Assembly: GCA_934435195.1 (NCBI GenBank)
Contig: CAKSAJ010000016.1
Location: forward strand, 1 to 60,460
DNA length: 60,460 bases
Source of the DNA: an uncultured Schaedlerella sp.
GTDB taxonomy: Bacteria; Bacillota; Clostridia; Lachnospirales; Lachnospiraceae
Direction: 5' to 3'
Part shown: positions 16,096 to 26,065 of the stretch, one piece after another
Layout: each line of letters begins with the position of its first letter
Position numbering within the stretch: position 1 is the stretch's first letter
Notes under the pieces: model-generated
Told to the model about the DNA's origin: nothing
Databases searched by the model: none
What the model saw: only the letters and a program-made list of their open reading frames with translations
Position numbers and translations under genes: made by a program

Positions 16096-17100
16096 TTAGT
16101 TGTTTTCACCTTTTCTCTTCATGATATCAACCAATACAGCTGCGATTAATACAAAACCTGTAATGATCTGCTGCCAGTTAGCTGTCAATCCGATGAATGG
16201 AAGTCCTGTCTTTAACAGACAGATTACGAATACACCTGCAAGTGTTCCTGTGATACTTCCTGCACCACCTGACATTGATACACCACCGATGATGGCTCCA
16301 CCGATTGCTTCAAGCTCGAATCCGGCACCACTACCTGGCTGAACTGTTGCGAAGATAGCTGAGTAAGAAATTGAAGCTAATCCTGCGAAGAATCCACAAA
16401 TCACATAAGCCATAATGTGGTAGAATGTTACGTTTACACCAGATAATTTTGTTGCTTCTTTGTTACTTCCGATTGCAAGTGTATAACGTCCGATTTTTGT
16501 ATGATTCAATACAAATGACATTACTACTACTAACAAGATAATCCATAAGAATCCGATTGGAATATTTGTTCCACCAACCTGAATCTTGAAGATTTTTCTG
16601 AACCATCCGCCTGCTGCTCCAGCTGCCGGCCATGAAATTCCGAATCCACCTGAAATGATAGATCCAAGTCCTCGAGTAATCATACATGTACAAAGTGTAG
16701 CTAAGAATGCAGGTAATTCCATGATTGCAACTAAGCATCCGTTTACAACACCTACTGCCATACCCATTAAGATACTAATCAGAATACCAACTCCTGTAGG
16801 AAGTCCCTGATGCACGATCAAATATCCGCCTACAAGTGAGTAACAAATAAGTCCTGTACCAATGGAAAGGTCTACACCACCTGTCATCAATGTGAATGCA
16901 ACTCCAATTGCCATCAATGAAATGTAATATGAGAAATCAAGGATGTTAACAATTGTTGTATATTTTCTAAAGTTCGGGCTCATTATGCAGAAGAAGATAA
17001 ACAATGCAATTACTACGAGAAGAACGATTACTTTCTGTCCTCCAAGTCTATCGATTGTCGACTTCTTCGTACCAGCCGTTTTCGTCGTTGTTTTTGCCAT
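16096..17100 (-). CDS. Sugar ABC importer permease 2 (RbsC family)
   Basis: About 334 residues, with 8-10 membrane helices and the family motifs FTLMTGGVDLSIGTGL, GRYTLAIGSNKEATKLSGVNV and GGAIIGGVSMSGGAGSITG. The start is ATG 17100, preceded by GGGAGGAAAAAGTA. It is paralogous to the permease at 18662-19636; the two probably form a heterodimeric channel with one double ATPase. The gene starts 14 nt after the ATPase gene. Confidence 0.9.
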   Translation of the reverse strand: MAKTTTKTAGTKKSTIDRLGGQKVIVLLVVIALFIFFCIMSPNFRKYTTIVNILDFSYYISLMAIGVAFTLMTGGVDLSIGTGLICYSLVGGYLIVHQGLPTGVGILISILMGMAVGVVNGCLVAIMELPAFLATLCTCMITRGLGSIISGGFGISWPAAGAAGGWFRKIFKIQVGGTNIPIGFLWIILLVVVMSFVLNHTKIGRYTLAIGSNKEATKLSGVNVTFYHIMAYVICGFFAGLASISYSAIFATVQPGSGAGFELEAIGGAIIGGVSMSGGAGSITGTLAGVFVICLLKTGLPFIGLTANWQQIITGFVLIAAVLVDIMKRKGENN

Positions 17101-17113
17101 TACTTTTTCCTCC

Positions 17114-18610
17114 CTAATCAATCTCTCGTGTAGCCATGTTCATGATATTTTCCTGTGTAGCCTCGGAAATATCCAGCTCACCAGTTTTCTTTCCTTCACA
17201 CATTACGACGATTCTATCACTCATACGTAATATTTCTGTCATCTCTGAGGAAATCATAATAATGGCTTTTCCTTCTGCTGCCAACTGATTCATCAGTTTG
17301 TAAATCTCATTTTTAGCTCCAACGTCGATACCTCTTGTAGGCTCATCGAAAATCAGAATCTCTGAATCTCTTGTCAGCCATTTAGCGATAACGACTTTCT
17401 GCTGGTTACCACCTGACAGGTTTACTACCAGCTGATCTACTGTTGGTGTTTTTGTTGCAAGAGATTCTACATATTTCTTAGCAACTTCTTTCTCTTTCTT
17501 CTTATCGATAAAGATACCATTCATGAACTGTTCCATTGTTGCCATTGTTGTATTCTCAGCAACTGATTTCTGAACAACAATTCCGTATCTCTTTCTATCT
17601 TCTGAAAGATATCCGATACCACATCTAACAGCATCTTCCGGACTCTTGATTGTAACTTTTTTACCATTAATGTAAATGTCACCGCTGTCGATCGGGTCAG
17701 CTCCAAATAAAGCTCTTGCTGTCTCTGTACGTCCGGCACCCATAAGTCCTGAGAATCCAAGGATCTCACCTTTACGTAATTCAAAGCTTACATCCTGAAC
17801 CATCTTACCTGCATTGAGGTGTTCTACCTTCAGAACAACCGGTGCATCTTTTGGTACTGTACTTGCAGTCTTAGGATCTTCATAGATAACACGACCAACC
17901 ATCATGTTGATGATATCGTCTTTTGTACTATCTTTTGTGATCAATGTTCCAACATACTGACCATCTCGCATAACTGTAACACGGTCTGTAATGACTTTAA
18001 TCTCATCCATACGATGTGAGATATAAACAATACCAAGCTGTTTTTCTCTCAAATCACGAATAATTTTAAAGAGTTCCTGAATCTCTGTCTCTGTTAATGC
18101 AGCAGATGGTTCGTCAAAGACGATTACTTTTGCATCATGAGAGATTGCTTTTGCGATCTCACACATCTGCTGTTTTCCGACTGTCAGGTTCGCCATTTTT
18201 TCTTTTGGATCAATATCGATGTTCATTCTGTCGAACAGCTTCTTAGCTTCGTCATTCATCTTCTTATCGTCAATGCTAAGTCCTTTTTTGAACTCACGTC
18301 CGATAAAAATGTTCTGTGCAACAGTCAGATCACCTAACATGTTCAACTCCTGATGTACGATGATAACACCTGCATCCTGAGCTTCTCTTGCGTTTGTAAA
18401 TTCTACTTCTTTTCCTTCATATGTAATTGTACCGGAATCTTTTTTGTAAATACCTGTCAACACTTTCATCAATGTTGATTTACCGGCACCGTTCTCTCCC
18501 ATAAGTGCAAGGACTTCACCTTTTCTCACTTCCAGGTTTACATGATCCAAAGCATGTACACCAGGGAAAGACTTGTCAATATCTTTCATCGTTAAAATAA
18601 CTTCGCCCAT
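17114..18610 (-). CDS. Sugar ABC importer ATPase (two ABC domains)
   Basis: A 498-residue MglA/RbsA-type ATPase. Domain 1 (about 1-235) has Walker A GENGAGKST, signature LTVGKQQMCEIAKA and Walker B VIVFDEPSAALT. Domain 2 (about 255-498) has the degenerate Walker A GLMGAGRTE and signature LSGGNQQKVVIAKWL with LIFDEPTRGIDVG, as usual in this family. It powers uptake of a monosaccharide with the flanking permeases. Confidence 0.94.
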   Translation of the reverse strand: MGEVILTMKDIDKSFPGVHALDHVNLEVRKGEVLALMGENGAGKSTLMKVLTGIYKKDSGTITYEGKEVEFTNAREAQDAGVIIVHQELNMLGDLTVAQNIFIGREFKKGLSIDDKKMNDEAKKLFDRMNIDIDPKEKMANLTVGKQQMCEIAKAISHDAKVIVFDEPSAALTETEIQELFKIIRDLREKQLGIVYISHRMDEIKVITDRVTVMRDGQYVGTLITKDSTKDDIINMMVGRVIYEDPKTASTVPKDAPVVLKVEHLNAGKMVQDVSFELRKGEILGFSGLMGAGRTETARALFGADPIDSGDIYINGKKVTIKSPEDAVRCGIGYLSEDRKRYGIVVQKSVAENTTMATMEQFMNGIFIDKKKEKEVAKKYVESLATKTPTVDQLVVNLSGGNQQKVVIAKWLTRDSEILIFDEPTRGIDVGAKNEIYKLMNQLAAEGKAIIMISSEMTEILRMSDRIVVMCEGKKTGELDISEATQENIMNMATREID

Positions 18611-18661
18611 TCTATTACCCTTGCCTTTCTGTTCTCAATCTCAATTTCCCATGTATCATTA

Positions 18662-19636
18662 TTAGTTCTTTCTACGTCTTGCAACAACATCACTGAATAC
18701 TGCAACGATAACAATAATACCTGTAATAATAAGCTGATAATCTTTTCTTAAGCCAAGAGCCAGAATTCCTTCCTGAAGTAAAGCGATGATAAATACACCG
18801 ATTACAGTACCGCTGATAGAAGCAAGACCTCCTGCCATGGAAGTTCCTCCCATTACACAACCAGCAATTGCTTCGTTGTTGTACTGATCACCATATCCAG
18901 GCTGAACTGTTGTATAAGCAGCTACATAGAAGAGTGCGCTGATTCCTACAAGGAGTCCACAGATAACGTATGCTGCCATCTCCCATTTTTTAACATTTAC
19001 ACCGGAAAGTCGAACAGCCTCTTTGTTGCTTCCAAGTGAAAGAATGTAACGTCCGATTCTTGTCTTGTTCAAAATCACTGCACAGATAACTGCAACAACC
19101 AAGAAAATGATCAAACCTACCGGAATATCCCCAACTTTGATAAGGTTTCTGTACCATCCACCTTCCTGTGATGCCTGTGGCCAGCTGACTGACTGTGTCT
19201 TTGTGTATACAGATGCAATACCTTTTGCAATGTTCATACTTGCCATTGAAGTAATGAATGAAGGTACTGACCAATATGCTACAAGATATCCGTTAAAGAT
19301 ACCAAACACAAGTCCTACAAGTAAGCTGATTATCATTGCTGCTGCCATAGGTACGCCATGTGCTGTCAGGCTGTAACCTGCAACCAATGCACAGCAGAAC
19401 ATAACTGGTCCGATAGAGAAGTCGATTCCGCCTGTTGCGATTACAAATGTAACTCCCAATGATAAGAACCCTAAAAAGTATGCATAGTTGAGAGCGCTCA
19501 GAATACGAGTTGTTCCAGCGAATCTGCCCTGTGTCATTGCACAGAAAAATCCGTACAGGAGAAGTAATACACCGCATAACACGATTCTGTTAAACCCTAC
19601 CTTTTGTACAAAAGGATTTTGTTTAATTTTTCCCAC
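18662..19636 (-). CDS. Sugar ABC importer permease 1 (RbsC family)
   Basis: A 324-residue permease with about ten membrane helices and the motifs VTFVIATGGIDFSIGPV, GRYILSLGSNKEAVRLSGVNV and GGTSMAGGLASISG. The start is GTG after AGGAGGAAGAAAC. It is first in the importer operon. The operon starts downstream of a three-part sensor system likely to control it. Confidence 0.9.
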   Translation of the reverse strand: MGKIKQNPFVQKVGFNRIVLCGVLLLLYGFFCAMTQGRFAGTTRILSALNYAYFLGFLSLGVTFVIATGGIDFSIGPVMFCCALVAGYSLTAHGVPMAAAMIISLLVGLVFGIFNGYLVAYWSVPSFITSMASMNIAKGIASVYTKTQSVSWPQASQEGGWYRNLIKVGDIPVGLIIFLVVAVICAVILNKTRIGRYILSLGSNKEAVRLSGVNVKKWEMAAYVICGLLVGISALFYVAAYTTVQPGYGDQYNNEAIAGCVMGGTSMAGGLASISGTVIGVFIIALLQEGILALGLRKDYQLIITGIIVIVAVFSDVVARRRKN

Positions 19637-19731
19637 GTTTCTTCCTCCTAGTTCTTTAATCTTATCTTTTCCCTTAAGACTTGTACTAAGTATAAACTTT
19701 ATTAAATAATTATGAAATTGAATATCTTACT

Positions 19732-19776
19732 AAAAAAGGTTAAAAATTTCCTATCTGGAAATTTTTAACCTTTTTT
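19732..19776 (-). terminator. Strong bidirectional terminator
   Basis: Two perfectly complementary 20-nt arms (19732-19751 and 19757-19776) with a 5-nt loop end in T-runs. It isolates the sensor operon from the ABC importer operon. Confidence 0.9.
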
Positions 19777-19791
19777 GAATACAATTTACCT

Positions 19792-20787
19792 TTATTGTCC
19801 CGAGAATGGATAAAGTAATCTTTGATTTTCTTCTTCATACATATTATCTCTGGTAATAAGTTTACAGCCTGAATCAAGTGTCTTTTCTACTGTTTTTCCT
19901 TCTAACAAAGCAATTGCCTGTTCCACACCCATATATCCCATATTAAATGGTTTCTGAATGATGATTCCATCAAAAACCCCTTCTTCCAAAAGTTGAATTT
20001 CTTCTACCGAATTATCAAACCCAACCATTTTGATCTTTTTTTCCATCCCCATATCCTTTATTGCTCTTGCAGTTCCCACTGCTGCGTACTCATTTGTTCC
20101 AATCAGTAACCGAATATCCGGATTTTTCATTAACATCGTTTTGGTCTGACTATATGCTTTTTCATATGAAGAATCGCAATACGATATATCTATGATATTA
20201 GCTTTGTAATTTCCAAGACCATCTTTTATTCCATTTTCACGCTCTATCTCTGTAGACGTTCCTTTTACATGTCCCATAATGCCAATTTTTGTGTTCTCAT
20301 CAATTAAAGCCCTTGCATATTCTCCCAGTTCTTTACCTGCTTTATAATTATCTGTAGAGACTTCGCAGTCAGCAATATCATTTTCTGTGGTAGAGTCAAT
20401 ATATATCAACGTAATTCCGGCATCTTTCACTTTCTGAAGCACATCATGCAATAATGAATAATCAGCCGGTGCGACCAGAATTGCATCGGGATTTTTCTTG
20501 ATACTTTCTTCAATTGTTTTTATCTGTGTCTCAACATCATCTTCCGAACGGCCACCTGAAACTTCAATCTCAGCTCCAAACTCTTCTGCTCCAAGTTCTG
20601 CACCTTTTATAAGTGCTGTCCAGAAATCATTTGCGGAATCTATCGTCTTAGGGACAAAAATCAAATGATATGTCTTTTCCTTTTCCTGCTCTTCCTGCAC
20701 CTGGATTCCGAATGTTACCAGAATAGTCGCAAGAAGTATAAACAGTATTATTCTAGTCCCTACTTTTCTGCTCATATGTCTACTCAT
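19792..20787 (-). CDS. Membrane-anchored sugar-binding protein of a three-part sensor
   Basis: A 331-residue RbsB-type binding protein. Instead of a lipobox it has an N-terminal helix (about 13-30) without a clear cleavage site, so it is probably anchored. Binding-fold motifs include DSANDFWTALIKGAELGAEEFG, AILVAPADYSLL, IGIMGHVKGTSTEIERENG and MVGFDNSVEEIQLLEEGVFDG. It is encoded directly after a YesM-type kinase, overlapping by 8 nt. The likely role is to present bound sugar to the kinase rather than to import it. Confidence 0.85.
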   Translation of the reverse strand: MSRHMSRKVGTRIILFILLATILVTFGIQVQEEQEKEKTYHLIFVPKTIDSANDFWTALIKGAELGAEEFGAEIEVSGGRSEDDVETQIKTIEESIKKNPDAILVAPADYSLLHDVLQKVKDAGITLIYIDSTTENDIADCEVSTDNYKAGKELGEYARALIDENTKIGIMGHVKGTSTEIERENGIKDGLGNYKANIIDISYCDSSYEKAYSQTKTMLMKNPDIRLLIGTNEYAAVGTARAIKDMGMEKKIKMVGFDNSVEEIQLLEEGVFDGIIIQKPFNMGYMGVEQAIALLEGKTVEKTLDSGCKLITRDNMYEEENQRLLYPFSGQ

Positions 20788-22591
20788 GGTTTTCTCCTCC
20801 GTCTAATGGAATTGTAACTGTCGCCACTGTTCCTTCTCCTTGTCTGCTGATATAAGAAATCCCATATTCCGGTCCATAATACAATTGTAGTCTTTTTTGT
20901 ACATTTGGCACACCTACACCATTTGACTTTGGTTTTTTCTCTTTTTTCTGTTTTTCATCAAAAATATATTTCAAAGTTTCTTCATCCATGCCTACGCCAT
21001 CATCTGTAATTGTAATATATCCTTTTTTGCCTCTTACATATCCGCGTATACTGATTTTTCCTTTTGTATCTTTATATTTTAATCCATGGTAAATCGCATT
21101 TTCTACCAACGGCTGGATTGCAAATTTTATAATGGACACACTGCAAATTTCCGGATCCACATCAATTGTATATTCCAGTTTGTCTTTGTAACGCATTTTC
21201 TGAATGGTCAAATAACTTTGCACGTAATTTATTTCCTCTTCTACCCTTACTTGTTCTTTGTCATTACTGATACTTTGCCGCAATAATTTAGCCAGGGCTG
21301 AAGTCATCAGCACTACATCATCATTTTGTCCGGCTTCCGCCATCCATATGATTGAATCCAACGTATTATATAAGAAATGAGGATTGATCTGTGCCTGCAA
21401 AGCTTTCATTTCACTTTTTCGTTTTTCTTTCTGCGCAGCAACATTTTGCTCCATCAACTCCTGAATTCGTTTTGTCATAACGTTAAATGATTTCGTCAAA
21501 CTTCCAATTTCATTCATTGTTGTCACTTCTACATTTGCCTGTTGAAATTTTCCTTCTTCGACTTTGCTCATCGAATCACGTAAAAGTAAAATTGGTCGTG
21601 TGATTTCTTTTGACAACAAACTTGAAATCACAATAACTGCCAACAATAATATTGCAGCAACCATTATATAATTCAACTGTGTCTGCTTGCTGTTTTTTAA
21701 CAATTCCTTCGTATCCATTGCCCCAACAACCGTCCAACCGGTTTTGGTCGATTTGGACATTGTATACAGTTTATTTTCTCCGTCACGCTTTATTTCCAGA
21801 TAATCTGCTTTACAATCCATGATTTCCCGAATGTTCTCTGCCATCAGTCCGCCATACATCAACTGCTGCTTTGGATGATAGATTATATTTCCATCTTCAT
21901 CTAAAATAAAAATATAACCTTTTTCTCCAATATTATTTTTATTACACAGATCACTAATTGCACTATAGTTCAAATCCATGAAGAAAACGCCTTCTCGCTT
22001 TCCCGATTGATTATTCACTAGTGCTCGACTTAGCGTGATAACCCATTTATAACTTGTAGGAATTGCATTCTGCACATGTGAAGATGATACAGCAATACCA
22101 CTTTTAGATTGCATTGCCTCTTGATACCAATCCAATGACTGTACATCTATATAGTCTGTCAGACTTCCGTCTTCATCATTTACAAGATATTTTCCATTTT
22201 CTGTCACTGCTGCAACATTCGAAATATCATTTCTACTTTCCTTGATTGTTGCAAACTGTGTTAAGATACGTTTTTTCTCTTCCTCAAACTCTTCTTCTGT
22301 TTGATGTTCATCAAAGAAATATTTTGCTACATCTGTACTTTTTGCCATCAAAGAAGATGTATTCTCCATGTAGTCGATATAATTGTCTATATCCGAGTTT
22401 ACCTGTTTGATGATCTGAGTAGAATAATCAATCGAATTTTCATAAATTGTCTTCTTTGTAGAATTCATAGCGATCACCAAAAAGATAACTACCGCGATCA
22501 CCATTAACACAGAAAATGAAACCAGCATCGTATTCTGAATACTTTTGAATCTTCCGAAAAATGTTCTGGAATGTTCTTTTTGCTTTCTCAT
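20780..22591 (-). CDS. YesM-type sensor histidine kinase
   Basis: A 603-residue kinase with an N-terminal membrane helix (about 19-42), an extracellular Cache-type domain (about 45-300), a second helix (about 307-325), HAMP (about 330-380), the His_kinase motif NPHFLYNTLDSIIWM and a HATPase domain with VENAIYHGLKYK and DDGVGM. The stop of the regulator gene upstream overlaps its ATG as ATGA. It forms a sensor set with the binding protein and the AraC-type regulator. Confidence 0.93.
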   Translation of the reverse strand: MRKQKEHSRTFFGRFKSIQNTMLVSFSVLMVIAVVIFLVIAMNSTKKTIYENSIDYSTQIIKQVNSDIDNYIDYMENTSSLMAKSTDVAKYFFDEHQTEEEFEEEKKRILTQFATIKESRNDISNVAAVTENGKYLVNDEDGSLTDYIDVQSLDWYQEAMQSKSGIAVSSSHVQNAIPTSYKWVITLSRALVNNQSGKREGVFFMDLNYSAISDLCNKNNIGEKGYIFILDEDGNIIYHPKQQLMYGGLMAENIREIMDCKADYLEIKRDGENKLYTMSKSTKTGWTVVGAMDTKELLKNSKQTQLNYIMVAAILLLAVIVISSLLSKEITRPILLLRDSMSKVEEGKFQQANVEVTTMNEIGSLTKSFNVMTKRIQELMEQNVAAQKEKRKSEMKALQAQINPHFLYNTLDSIIWMAEAGQNDDVVLMTSALAKLLRQSISNDKEQVRVEEEINYVQSYLTIQKMRYKDKLEYTIDVDPEICSVSIIKFAIQPLVENAIYHGLKYKDTKGKISIRGYVRGKKGYITITDDGVGMDEETLKYIFDEKQKKEKKPKSNGVGVPNVQKRLQLYYGPEYGISYISRQGEGTVATVTIPLDGGENHE

Positions 22592-24198
22592 GATTTTCTT
22601 CCTTTAGCATATTCTTTCGGTGACATCCCTGTTGCCTTCTTGAAGGCAATACTAAAATAGTGTGGATCACTAAAACCAACTTTTCCTGCAATTTCGTAAT
22701 TTTTCATCGTTGTCTTTTGCAGCATTTGTTTTGCTTTTTCCATTCGGACACTTGTCAATACTTCCAGAAATGTTTTTCCCGTCTCTTCTTTAAAGATTGT
22801 ACTGAATCTGCTTGTACTGATATTTAAATATTCGCATACACTGTTCAAACTCAAATCGGGATTTCCGTAATTATCTTTTATATACTCCATTGCCTGCGCT
22901 GCCTGTCTTTCTCCGCTGGTCTGGCATGCTTCCTGTACTGCTTTTAATCCGGATACTGCATATTCTTTTGTAATCTCCATTGCCTGATCCAGATTTCTTG
23001 CCTCTGTAATACTTGTGAGCACAGAATCCGGTAACACAAACGATTCTTGTGTTTCATTTCCCACCTCGTATACAATCTGTAAAACATGCTGAAGATATGC
23101 GATTGACTTTCTTCTATTAATATAGCCTGTTTTCAACCAAGTTCTCATATGTTCCATAGCATCATCCAGAACTTCTCTGTCGCCCCCTCTGATAGCTATA
23201 GCAATGTCACGATAATCCGGCTCTAATTCCATGGAATTTTCTTTTTGTTTTTCCTCTTCACAGTCAAACATGATTCCAGAACCTTTGGTATATCGATATT
23301 GAAGCATTTCGCTTGCACTCTCGTATGATTTAGAAAGCTCCTCAAGTGAATCCACATAGCATCCCATTCCCATAGAAATGCTCAGCTGCATAGCAGAATA
23401 TACATTCTTCTGAATATCCTTACAGATTTCAACAATTTCTTTTCTAAATTCCTGCGGGCGGTTTGTCCAAAGCAAAAGACACACTCTGTTGTCCGCATCA
23501 CGAAATGCAATTCCGGCATTATACTCTGAAATAATCTCACTGCTTATATTTTCTACAACGAATGCCATCAATGCACTTTCTTTTTTCTGCTCTGCATTTA
23601 TCTCATATAATCCTGAATAAACATCAATATCTATCACAACTGTTCTGTATGAACTTCCACTGATTTCAATATCAAATTCTTTCAACTCATCCAGACTTCT
23701 TTTTACTTCCTGCGTTCCTTTTACAAGACGAGACAATATTCTGGAAATAATCACCGCTTCATTTTTTGTATAACTATGATACACTTTCGTCAACTGATCG
23801 ATTTTTTTCTCTTCTTTTCTTTTGGAATCCAGCTTTTCACGAATCCGAATCAAAACCTCTGACAGTTCTTTCGCTGTTACCGGCTTTAATATATACTCTG
23901 ACACTTTATATTGTATTGCCTGTTTTGCATATTCAAAATCACTATAACCGCTAAAAATAATAATTGCCGTCTGAGGACAATTTTCACTTAAATATTTGCT
24001 CAGTCCCATTCCATCTATGTACGGCATACAAATATCTGTCAGCACAACATCAACCGGATGACTTTTTACAAATTCAATGGCATCTTTTCCGTTTTCACAG
24101 TCTCCGACCAACTCATACCCCAATTCATTCCATTCTATTTTTTTGCTGATTGCTTCTCTGACAAGTATCTCATCATCTACCAGTAATACTTTATACAC
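22588..24198 (-). CDS. YesN-type response regulator with AraC output
   Basis: A 536-residue protein: receiver (1-125; LLVDDEILV, acceptor Asp in VVLTDICMP, Lys in YILKPVT), a long central region (about 140-420) and a C-terminal AraC helix-turn-helix (about 435-535: SLNSVCEYLNISTSRFSTIFKEETG, IAGKVGFSDPHYFSIAFKKATG). Start GTG after GGAGGAG. It probably activates the ABC importer operon immediately downstream. Confidence 0.93.
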   Translation of the reverse strand: MYKVLLVDDEILVREAISKKIEWNELGYELVGDCENGKDAIEFVKSHPVDVVLTDICMPYIDGMGLSKYLSENCPQTAIIIFSGYSDFEYAKQAIQYKVSEYILKPVTAKELSEVLIRIREKLDSKRKEEKKIDQLTKVYHSYTKNEAVIISRILSRLVKGTQEVKRSLDELKEFDIEISGSSYRTVVIDIDVYSGLYEINAEQKKESALMAFVVENISSEIISEYNAGIAFRDADNRVCLLLWTNRPQEFRKEIVEICKDIQKNVYSAMQLSISMGMGCYVDSLEELSKSYESASEMLQYRYTKGSGIMFDCEEEKQKENSMELEPDYRDIAIAIRGGDREVLDDAMEHMRTWLKTGYINRRKSIAYLQHVLQIVYEVGNETQESFVLPDSVLTSITEARNLDQAMEITKEYAVSGLKAVQEACQTSGERQAAQAMEYIKDNYGNPDLSLNSVCEYLNISTSRFSTIFKEETGKTFLEVLTSVRMEKAKQMLQKTTMKNYEIAGKVGFSDPHYFSIAFKKATGMSPKEYAKGRKS

Positions 24199-24277
24199 AT
24201 TTTTCTCCTCCGTATAATTTGGTCTTTACGAGATTAATATTCTCTCAAAAATCTGTTATTAGTATACCTCAATTTAC

Positions 24278-24320
24278 AACAAAAAACCACAATCAGATGC
24301 TAAGCAATTGTGGTTTTTTT
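24278..24320. terminator. Bidirectional terminator
   Basis: AAAACCACAAT (24281-24291) pairs with ATTGTGGTTTT (24305-24315) with T-runs on both strands. It lies upstream of the response regulator gene and blocks read-through from the PTS operon. Confidence 0.75.
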
Positions 24321-24326
24321 ATTAAA

Positions 24327-24352
24327 ACCAAGAATGTGCCTTGGCACATTCT
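24327..24352. repeat. 26-bp near-perfect palindrome in a GC-rich segment
   Basis: CAAGAATGTGCC and its complement are separated by TT. A GC-rich tail follows (about 24352-24400). The segment has no coding potential and lies between two terminators. It may be a dispersed repeat; no second copy is in this window. Confidence 0.45.
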
Positions 24353-24413
24353 TGCGCCTGCGGCGGTCGCTTGCGATACCTACAGAGATGGGAGTCATCT
24401 CACATCTGATATA

Positions 24414-24441
24414 TCAAAAAAGACCGCATAAGCGGTCTTTT
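24414..24441 (-). terminator. Terminator of the PTS operon
   Basis: AGACCGC pairs with GCGGTCT around a 4-nt loop, followed by TTTTTT on the minus strand, 26 nt after nagE. Confidence 0.9.
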
Positions 24442-24466
24442 CGAAAAGGGATTCTTTACATTTTAA

Positions 24467-25936
24467 TTATTTACACAGTTTTTTGAATTCGTCTGCTACA
24501 AACTGAACCTTTGTACCAACAACAACCTGTACTGCATTCTTTCCAGGTCTGATTACTCCTGCAACACCTGCAGATTTAATCTTTTTCTCATCAACTGCTG
24601 TATAATCTTTGATTTCCAGACGAAGTCTTGTAATACAGTTATCGATAGATGTAACGTTTTCTTTTCCGCCAACACCTTCTAAGATAACTTTAGCAACTTC
24701 TGTATAATCATTGTTTGCCAGAGTTACTTTTGTTTCATCTGTATCATCATCGTCTTCTCTACCTGGTGTTTTCAGATCGAATTTTGTAATTGCAAATCTA
24801 AATACAACGTAGAATACGAGGAATGCTGCGATTCCAAGAGGAATGATCAACCATGTTTTCTGTGCTGCTGGAAGTGATGCTGAGAACAGAAGGTCTGTTG
24901 CTCCGGCTGAGAATGAGAATCCTGCACGGAATCCAACTAATGTTGTAATCACTGTAAAGATACCATATAACAATGCATATACTACATAAAGTCCAGGAGC
25001 AAGGAACATAAATCCAAACTCGAATGGCTCTGTAACACCACAAACAAATGCACAAAGTGCTGCTGATGCTACAAGACCGATTGCAACTTTTTTCTTGTTA
25101 TCTTTCGCACACTGGATCATTGCCAATGCTGCTCCAGGGATACCAAACATCATACATGGGAAGAATCCTGACATGTACATTCCAAGGCTCCAGTTAACAT
25201 CTGCTGATGTTTCTCCAGCCCAGAAGTGTGTCAAATCTCCAAGTCCGATTGTATCGAACCAGAATACGTTGTTCAATGCATGGTGCAATCCTGTTGGGAT
25301 TAACAATCTGTTCAAGAATGCATAGATACCAGCTCCGATAGCTCCCATACCTGCAATTCCTTTACCAACTGAAATCAACAGTCCAAAGAGAATTGGCCAT
25401 ACGAACAATAATACTACTGATACAACAATTGAAACCACACCAGCTACGATTGCAACGCAACGTTTTCCACTGAAGAATGAAAGCCAATCTGGTAATTTTG
25501 TGTTTTTAAATTTGTTGTAACATGTAGATCCGATAACACCTGCAAGGATACCGATAAATGGGTTTGCGATTTTATCGAATGCTAATGTTTTGTCTACATT
25601 ATCTGCAATTGAAGGGAACAGAGTTGTTACAAAACCTGTACTTAATAATGTTGTGATCATTAACCATGATGCAAGTGCTGCAAGACCACCTGTACCATCA
25701 TTATCTTCTGACATACCAACACCAACACCAATTACAAATAACAGTGCCATGTTATCAATTAATGCTCCACCTGCTTTTACCAAAAAGATACCTACTAATG
25801 GTCCAAAACCTGTGATATCTCCACCCTGCATACTAGCTGGACATAAGAGATATCCGATACCCATCAGGATACCACAAATTGGAAGACATGCTACAGGCAG
25901 CATTAAAGCTTTTCCTAATTTCTGTAAATACTTCAT
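24467..25936 (-). CDS. nagE: PTS IIBC component, N-acetylglucosamine/glucose type
   Basis: A 489-residue protein with a IIC channel domain (about 1-385; MLPVACLPICGILMGIGYLL, LHHALNNVFWFD, CGVTEPFEFGFMFLAPGLY) and a C-terminal IIB domain (about 410-489) with the phospho-Cys in SIDNCITRLRLE. It imports and phosphorylates a hexose. Substrate N-acetylglucosamine is inferred from motif style and from nagA facing the operon. IIA is a separate gene upstream. Confidence 0.87.
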   Translation of the reverse strand: MKYLQKLGKALMLPVACLPICGILMGIGYLLCPASMQGGDITGFGPLVGIFLVKAGGALIDNMALLFVIGVGVGMSEDNDGTGGLAALASWLMITTLLSTGFVTTLFPSIADNVDKTLAFDKIANPFIGILAGVIGSTCYNKFKNTKLPDWLSFFSGKRCVAIVAGVVSIVVSVVLLFVWPILFGLLISVGKGIAGMGAIGAGIYAFLNRLLIPTGLHHALNNVFWFDTIGLGDLTHFWAGETSADVNWSLGMYMSGFFPCMMFGIPGAALAMIQCAKDNKKKVAIGLVASAALCAFVCGVTEPFEFGFMFLAPGLYVVYALLYGIFTVITTLVGFRAGFSFSAGATDLLFSASLPAAQKTWLIIPLGIAAFLVFYVVFRFAITKFDLKTPGREDDDDTDETKVTLANNDYTEVAKVILEGVGGKENVTSIDNCITRLRLEIKDYTAVDEKKIKSAGVAGVIRPGKNAVQVVVGTKVQFVADEFKKLCK

Positions 25937-26065
25937 ACCTTTACCTCCTCTAAATCACTCTCGTCTGTAAATCCCTTTATTTATTTTAACCCGGACATTA
26001 CCAGGCAAAATACATTGATTAAGTTGTTCTTTCTGATATTCTGTGCTTCCTTTGAATATCGTTTA

